Of a stretch of DNA of 10,809 bases, positions 7,051 through 10,809 are shown piece by piece (within the stretch, counting starts at the first letter, position 1; each line of letters starts with the position of its first letter). The stretch spans positions 1 to 10,809 of the forward strand of contig CAMDKT010000148.1 in NCBI GenBank assembly GCA_945900935.1. The letters run 5' to 3'. Both the position numbers and the translations under genes were made by a program. The notes beneath the pieces were generated by a model, which had not been told where the DNA came from, did no database searches, and worked only from the letters and a program-made list of their open reading frames with translations. This DNA is from Candidatus Sulfopaludibacter sp. SbA3 (GTDB lineage Bacteria; Acidobacteriota; Terriglobia; Bryobacterales; Bryobacteraceae).

Positions 7051-7715
7051 CTTGGTATTCTCCGCGGTGTCAGCCGGTTGGCCAATGTCAACAGCGCCAA
7101 TGAGACCGCGCTCACGACAATCACCAGCCACCGCGCCGTGTCTCCGTTGCCGCCTTCCACCGCGTCGTAGATGGCCACCGCCACCGTTTGTGTCCGGCCT
7201 GGAATGTTGCCGGCCACCATGATCGTCACGCCAAAATCGCCCAGCGACCTCGCGAACGCCAGCGCCGCCGCAGCCATCACAGGCCGCCTCGCCAACGGCA
7301 GGGTCACCCGCAAAAATACCTTCCATTCCGGGGCGCCCAATGTTCGCGCCGCGCGCTCATACGCGTGATCGACGCTCTCCAGCGCCGCCCGCGTCGACTT
7401 CACCAGCAGCGGCGCAGAATGCAGCACCGCCGCCACCACCGCCGCTTGCCACGTGAAGACCAATGGCTCGCCAAAAACGCTTTCATACGCCCGGCCGAAC
7501 CAGCTTTCGCGCCCCAGCACGACCAGCAGATAGTAGCCAACCACAGTCGGCGGCAGCACCAGAGGCAGCGTCACCGCCGCGTCCACAATGTCCTTCCCCT
7601 TGAATTCGCGATTGGCCAGCCAGTAGGCAGCCGGAATGCCAACCGCCGCTGCGCCCGCCGTTGCAATCAACGCCACGCGCAAACTCAGCCAGAGTGGGAA
7701 CCAATCGATTGGCAT
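7047..7715 (-). CDS. modB: Molybdate ABC transporter permease ModB
   Basis: This 222-aa inner-membrane permease of the ModB/CysT class forms the molybdate channel with ModC. Hydrophobic segments lie near residues 10-33, 43-68, 88-108, 145-165 and 195-215. The motif LPLVLPPTVVGYYLL (50-64) is typical of ModB. The EAA loop (ERAARTLGAPEWKVFLRVTLP, from 120) is the contact site for the ATPase. GDFGVTIMVAGNIPGRTQT (159-177) is a near-diagnostic ModB segment. Length is normal. The ATG at 7715 lacks a Shine-Dalgarno, and a TATACT -10-like hexamer lies only 18 nt upstream, which would give a very short leader. The gene is first in its unit, and the modA gene that usually precedes modB is not in the window. 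Confidence 0.93.
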   Translation of the reverse strand: MPIDWFPLWLSLRVALIATAGAAAVGIPAAYWLANREFKGKDIVDAAVTLPLVLPPTVVGYYLLVVLGRESWFGRAYESVFGEPLVFTWQAAVVAAVLHSAPLLVKSTRAALESVDHAYERAARTLGAPEWKVFLRVTLPLARRPVMAAAALAFARSLGDFGVTIMVAGNIPGRTQTVAVAIYDAVEGGNGDTARWLVIVVSAVSLALLTLANRLTPRRIPR

Positions 7716-7732
7716 TGGGATAACTAAAACAA

Positions 7733-7738
7733 AGTATA
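7733..7738 (-). promoter_or_regulatory. Possible -10 element for the modB-modC-TenI/ThiE unit
   Basis: On the minus strand TATACT lies 17 nt before the modB ATG (7715) in a locally AT-rich stretch. It resembles a sigma-70-type -10 box. No convincing TTGACA-like -35 is at the expected distance, and the implied 5' leader would be about 10 nt, so this is tentative. Confidence 0.3.
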
Positions 7739-8386
7739 GCGATTATGTTTGTGGCTGGCGCGCGGGACGCGCTGGCCATCGGGTCCGCTGCCCGGCCGCG
7801 ATACCGAAGCCTGTGCCAGTCTCGCTCGCCGAAGTATTCAGGCCCGTCCCCAACCCCTCAGTCCTTAACTCGACTTTATCCATTCCTGCCATCGCCCAAA
7901 GTGGCTGTTCATAGGCACTCCGCCGGAGCCACTTGAATTTCTTGCTGTCGCTTGCAAAACATTGACAGCAAAAAATGTTTTGGCCGATGTAATATCGTGT
8001 AACGCGAACACAAGGCGAAAGTACGGCGAGTTGTACCTCCCGCACTCCTGGCTCCCGAGCATTGGCGACCGCTCTCATTCCCAAAGTTGGATAAATTGTG
8101 TTAGTTGAGAATACACTCTTGTCCAAAACAGCACTTACTCGACATAACTTAGCCGGAATGCCGGAATTAGTCCCCGGTAAGTCGGCCAATCGACGGCACC
8201 GTCGGCCTCAATGAGTTCGGCTTAACACGACGCTGCAAACGGTACGCCCTCCTGTGTAAACGTAGTGAGTGAGTGAATCGGTAGCCATCGGTTCTATCAC
8301 TCGCCTCAAGGAAGGCATCATTATGGTACAGGTTGCCAGCCTGTTCAACCAACTTCTGCAACATTTCCCGAGAACGGAATTCCGCC
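7739..8386. other. Gene-poor stretch upstream of modB; no supported gene
   Basis: I find no convincing coding sequence on either strand. The longest minus-strand frame (8189-7743) has scattered composition, no recognisable motif and a proline/arginine-rich tail of the kind seen in non-coding GC-rich DNA. Nothing here resembles a ModA binding protein. The left part is GC-rich. The part from about 7930 to 8160 is visibly more AT-rich and contains two interleaved hairpins, listed separately. Confidence 0.5.
7942..7982. repeat. Two interleaved, mutually exclusive inverted repeats
   Basis: Arm pair 1 is TTGCTGTC (7942-7949) with GACAGCAA (7964-7971). Arm pair 2 is CAAAACATT (7955-7963) with AATGTTTTG (7974-7982). 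Both are perfect. Each hairpin uses bases inside the other's loop or stem, so only one can form at a time. Function is unknown. The site lies about 230 nt upstream of modB on its coding strand. Confidence 0.5.
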
Positions 8387-8410
8387 TCCTCGCTGTTTGG
8401 TGTGGGTAAG
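8387..8410. repeat. 24-bp perfect inverted repeat, left arm
   Basis: This arm is the exact reverse complement of 8674-8697 over 24 bp; the match stops at both ends. It includes GGTGTGGG, the complement of CCCACACC in the other arm. The arms enclose 263 bp. Confidence 0.85.
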
Positions 8411-8673
8411 GACGGGGGTGCGCAATGAGGGCATTCGGTTCTTGGAGGCGTCGGCAAGGAAGGAATCTCGAATGGATGAGGGAGTGCCGGGTTCGCTTCC
8501 TGGAGTTTGAAGTTGGAAACGACAATATCGCCGTCGCGGCGGTGGGAAGAGAGCGAAAACCTGCGCTTGGTTTTCCTCGCTTTCCACGGCCCGCCATTTC
8601 CACGGCCGATCTTGCGGGCCGAATGCTCTTGCCAGGACCAGCACTTCGGCGCTGGCGAACTTAAGCCGGCTCT
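8411..8673. other. 263-bp segment bounded by 24-bp inverted repeats (MITE-like, or remnant of a mobile or invertible element)
   Basis: The segment between the perfect inverted arms contains no recognisable protein. Overlapping open frames exist on both strands (for example minus 8682-8167 and plus 8425-8664), but their translations are arginine/proline-rich with no motif. Size and arm length would fit a small non-autonomous element with terminal inverted repeats. I see no clear target-site duplication at the outer borders and no transposase or recombinase in the window. Confidence 0.4.
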
Positions 8674-8697
8674 CTTACCCACACCAAACAGCGAGGA
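8674..8697. repeat. 24-bp perfect inverted repeat, right arm
   Basis: Exact reverse complement of 8387-8410. The arm contains CACACCAAACAGCGAGG. Confidence 0.85.
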
Positions 8698-8739
8698 ACC
8701 CTAAATACTGATCCCAGTAAGAGAACTTTCTCGGAATAG

Positions 8740-8976
8740 AGCCATTGTGATAACGGGACACGCACTTATGAAACTCTTTGTGAGGAAGATGCGCGATCAA
8801 TTCGGAAAAGACGAAGCGGCCAGTATGCATCCCCCATTGTCAACGCGGAAGTGGGAGCGGGCATCCGATGCCGTTTCGGCGATTTAGCGTTCAAATCGTT
8901 CCCGGACGAAAATCACGCCATCCTATTGAAGGCGCGGTATTTACAGTTTTTCGAAAAGTACTTTACCGGACACTAG
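8740..8976 (+). pseudogene. Possible broken small ORF of unknown family
   Basis: Frame 8740-8976 is stop-free for 78 codons but has no ATG. Its second half reads like real protein, with segments AEVGAGIRCRFGDLAFKSFP and ARYLQFFEKYFTGH before TAG. A neighbouring frame starts at ATG 8768 (MKLFVRKMRDQFGKDEAA) and stops at 8887. A single-base change near the CCCCC run at 8831 would join the two into about 69 codons. I do not recognise the product. The region is markedly more AT-rich than its neighbours. The coding status is a guess from composition alone. Confidence 0.2.
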
Positions 8977-9166
8977 TGATCCCTTGTAGCAGTAAATGGA
9001 ACACTGATTTTCTTAATGAGTACCGGAACCTTTAGTACTAGGGTGCCGTCAAATGATTTTGGTCATGCACAAATGACTTTATGTTTTAGGCCTTTCATGC
9101 GATTGTGTTGGCAGCAGGTTCGGCGCCGCTTGCTGACGCGCACGGCTCGGCACTGCCGCGGCGGAG
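8977..9166. other. AT-rich gene-free stretch
   Basis: No gene or clear structure is seen between the possible small ORF and the end of the Rpn-type pseudogene. A short CAAATGA motif occurs twice near 9051-9077. A hand count gives 23 G+C in 8941-9000. Confidence 0.5.
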
Positions 9167-9720
9167 CTATTTGCCGCCGATGACTTCTTCGAGGGACTCG
9201 GCTCGGAGGATTCTGTGCGTCCAGAGATCCGCCTCTGGCTGGAGGCGGCTGTGTCCAAGCGCTTGGCGGCCCATCTGGGAAGCGGGCCGAACTTGTCTTG
9301 TAATTGGGTTCGAAGGACGTTGAGGGTGCCCTCCTCGCCGCCCCTCGCAAGCCCGAAAGGATCGCCAACTGTGTGAACACTCCTTGGCGCTGATGGGCGG
9401 GAAGTCTTTTTGCCGCCTGGATGATCTCCTTGAGGTGTTCGGCTCCGCCGCGGGCCAGTAGCGCCAGCGCGTAGTCGCCGGGGTTGGGACTCTGCAACAA
9501 AACCTGGTAGTCGAACTGACGAATGTCGATTAGACCGCATTCGCATGGGCGCCTTGCCGGTGTACAGCACGACTTGCCGGATCTTGCGCCGATACTTCCG
9601 GGCCATCAGGAAGCCGTGTGCAGTATCTCGCCCCCTTTGAGGAGAACCACGAGGTCGGCGATCTTATATTTGACGGCTTGCAACCGCCCTTACGGTCGCG
9701 GCTCGGTATGCGGTGAGGTC
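9167..9720 (-). pseudogene. Rpn family recombination-promoting nuclease/putative transposase, multiply frameshifted
   Basis: Five collinear minus-strand pieces in shifting frames follow the order of Rpn-type (PD-(D/E)XK, transposase_31) proteins ending in a DUF4351-like tail. (1) 9677 to about 9611: VKYKIADLVVLLKGGEILHT, where I recall family members reading RxADLV...DGxILHxE. (2) 9606-9538: ARKYRRKIRQVVLYTGKAPM. (3) 9533-9342: LIDIRQFDYQVLL, then GDYALALLARGGAEHLKEII and LAILSGLRG. (4) 9336-9247: LQDKFGPLPRWAAKRL. (5) about 9241-9167: LWTHRILRAESLEEVIGGK and a stop. Each junction changes frame, so at least four frame breaks exist. Sequence expected between pieces 1 and 2, around the VEFQ catalytic region, is missing. 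A DLTAYRA fragment at 9720-9700 may be the N-terminal remnant. Family members promote DNA recombination and are often multicopy. This copy is dead. Identity rests on remembered family patterns. Confidence 0.75.
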
Positions 9721-9759
9721 GCTGAGGCTCGCGGACAGCTTATTATGGGTAGCAGATAC

Positions 9760-10809
9760 ATGCGCACCCTACTCTGTCCGCTGATCGCACTCGGCCTATC
9801 CGCCGCCGACTGGCCTCAGTTACGAGGTCCGAGCGGTTCCGGACTGTGCCCTTCCTGCGGGAAAACGCCAACCGAGTTTGGGCCTCAAAAAAACGTGTTG
9901 TGGAAGACGGAGATAGGCGAGGGGAAGTCGTCCCCGGTGCTGGCGGGGGATCGGATTTTTCTCACCGCCTCCGAGGGCGACGAACTGATTACGATGAGCC
10001 TGAGCCGGGCTACCGGGAAGGTGCGGTGGCGGCGCTCCATCCGTGCCGTCAACCGCGAGGCGCGGCACACGCTGAATCACCGCGCCGCGCCGACGCCGGT
10101 GACCGATGGGAAGAGCGTTTTTGTCTTCTTCGCCGATTTCGGGATGGTCGCTTATGACTTCGAGGGCAGCCAGCGATGGCAGTTGCCGCTGGGACCGTTT
10201 AACAGCCAACACGGGCTGGTCGCCTCGCCCGTTTATGCCGACGGAAGAGTGATCCTGGTCTGCGATCAGGACACGGACGCCTACGTGATCGCGGTGGATG
10301 CCGATAGCGGCAAGATTGCCTGGAAAACGCCACGCGATGTGGTCAACGGGTACTCGACTCCGATCATTTACCGGCCGGCCCGCGGCCCTGCGCAGGTTAT
10401 CGCGCCCGGCTCCTACCAACTCACGGCGTACAACATCGTTGACGGCAAACCGCTGTGGTTCGTCCGGGGCCTCACGTGCCAGCCAAAATCGGCTCCGGCG
10501 ATTGCCGGGGACATTCTCTACTTCAGCGGCTGGACTCCCGGGAATGACGAAGGGCAGCAGGCGGCACTGCCGGCCTTTGCCGAGGTGATCGCCGCGGCCG
10601 ATGCCAATCAGGACTCGAAGCTCTCGCCGGGCGAACTTCCACAGCCCTGGCAGCCCACGGGAACGTGGCGCGCGGTTGATTTGGACCGGGACGGTTTTCT
10701 GAACGAGAGGGAATGGGAATTTTTCCGCATCCGCCGCGCGTCGCGCAACGGAGTATTCGCGGTGAAGCTGGGAGGGAGCGGCGACGTGACAGCCACGCAC
10801 GTGCTTTGG
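9760..10809 (+). CDS. Secreted PQQ-binding-like beta-propeller protein with an EF-hand pair (3' partial)
   Basis: The frame is open from 9745 to the last base, so the gene runs off the right edge; 350 codons are visible. MRTLLCPLIALGLSAA looks like a signal peptide, followed by DWPQLRGPSGSG (17-28), a typical opening of exported PQQ-like propellers. Blade repeats follow: KNVLWKTEIGEGKSSPVLAG (44-63), ATGKVRWRRSI (84-94), DSGKIAWKT (182-190) and VDGKPLWFVRGL (227-238). Two consecutive EF-hand-like loops are inserted: DANQDSKLSPGE (281-292) and DLDRDGFLNERE (307-318), with acidic residues at positions 1, 3 (Asn in the first), 5 and 12. These suggest calcium binding. A CPSC pair (30-33) sits where relatives usually have a plain linker. 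An in-frame ATG at 9745 is an alternative start. Neither start has a strong ribosome-binding site. Enzymatic activity cannot be inferred; many members are structural or scaffold proteins. Confidence 0.88.
   Translation, partial: MRTLLCPLIALGLSAADWPQLRGPSGSGLCPSCGKTPTEFGPQKNVLWKTEIGEGKSSPVLAGDRIFLTASEGDELITMSLSRATGKVRWRRSIRAVNREARHTLNHRAAPTPVTDGKSVFVFFADFGMVAYDFEGSQRWQLPLGPFNSQHGLVASPVYADGRVILVCDQDTDAYVIAVDADSGKIAWKTPRDVVNGYSTPIIYRPARGPAQVIAPGSYQLTAYNIVDGKPLWFVRGLTCQPKSAPAIAGDILYFSGWTPGNDEGQQAALPAFAEVIAAADANQDSKLSPGELPQPWQPTGTWRAVDLDRDGFLNEREWEFFRIRRASRNGVFAVKLGGSGDVTATHVLW

Noticed and set aside
7051..7326. A 92-codon N-terminal extension of the modC frame
   Set aside because: It runs inside modB in another frame and has glycine/arginine-rich, motif-free text. 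The true start at 7050 has GGAG upstream and the ATGA overlap.
7743..8189. A 148-codon minus-strand open frame upstream of modB, considered as a degraded modA
   Set aside because: No signal peptide and no binding-protein motif; it crosses the interleaved hairpins.
8167..8682. A 171-codon minus-strand open frame across the inverted-repeat segment
   Set aside because: Mostly arginine/proline-rich text with no motif, and it spans both repeat structures. One stretch (residues REMLQKLVEQAGNLYHNDAF) looks protein-like but is too little to call a gene.
9670..9696. TTGACG near 9670 considered as a -35 box for the propeller gene
   Set aside because: No acceptable -10 hexamer at 16-18 nt; it lies inside the nuclease pseudogene.
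9820..10800. A 326-codon open frame on the minus strand
   Set aside because: It is the antisense shadow of the PQQ-like propeller gene. The plus frame has a signal peptide, blade repeats and EF-hands, while the minus frame shows no family motif.
1..10809. CRISPR array, tRNA or rRNA gene, complete insertion sequence
   Set aside because: No regularly spaced repeats, no cloverleaf-like or rRNA-like sequence and no intact transposase were seen on either strand by eye.

Overview
The window looks like a GC-rich bacterial chromosome segment. It is probably from an acidobacterium of the Bryobacterales/Solibacter group. The strongest clue is the C-terminal domain of the large secreted protease, which matches my recollection of the 'Solibacter uncharacterized C-terminal domain' (TIGR03437). 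The PQQ-type propeller protein at the right edge is also of a style common in that group and in planctomycetes. The lineage is an inference, not a database result.

Layout, left to right. (1) Positions 1-1705, + strand: the end of a tad locus, with TadB (cut by the left edge) and TadC, the two inner-membrane platform proteins of a Tad/Flp pilus or type IVc secretion machine. (2) Positions 1702-7715, - strand: a five-gene block, in transcription order modB, modC, a TenI/ThiE-family gene, a secreted astacin metalloprotease, and an L-2-hydroxyglutarate dehydrogenase/oxidase. modB-modC and modC-TenI/ThiE each overlap as ATGA (stop and start fused), which implies translational coupling. The protease and lhgO are 7 nt apart on the family-aligned start. 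lhgO converges on tadC, with the two stop codons overlapping. (3) Positions 7716-9744: about 2 kb with no convincing intact gene. It holds interleaved hairpins, a 263-bp segment bounded by a perfect 24-bp inverted repeat, a possible broken small ORF, and a multiply frameshifted Rpn-family (PD-(D/E)XK, DUF4351-type) pseudogene. Parts of it are clearly more AT-rich: a hand count gives 23/60 GC at 8941-9000, against 44/60 at 6541-6600 inside modC. (4) Positions 9760-10809, + strand: the N-terminal 350 codons of a secreted PQQ-like beta-propeller protein with an embedded EF-hand pair, cut by the right edge.

Functional reading. modB and modC give the permease and ATPase of a molybdate importer, but no modA (binding protein) is in the window, and the usual upstream place for it is degenerate DNA. 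The TenI/ThiE protein is coupled to the transporter genes although thiamine and molybdate metabolism have no obvious link. The most unusual local structures are the 122-bp-spaced direct repeat that re-creates the end of the TenI/ThiE reading frame just before the protease start, the duplicated repeat unit inside the protease, and the inverted-repeat-bounded segment. I saw no CRISPR array, tRNA or rRNA, and no complete insertion sequence.
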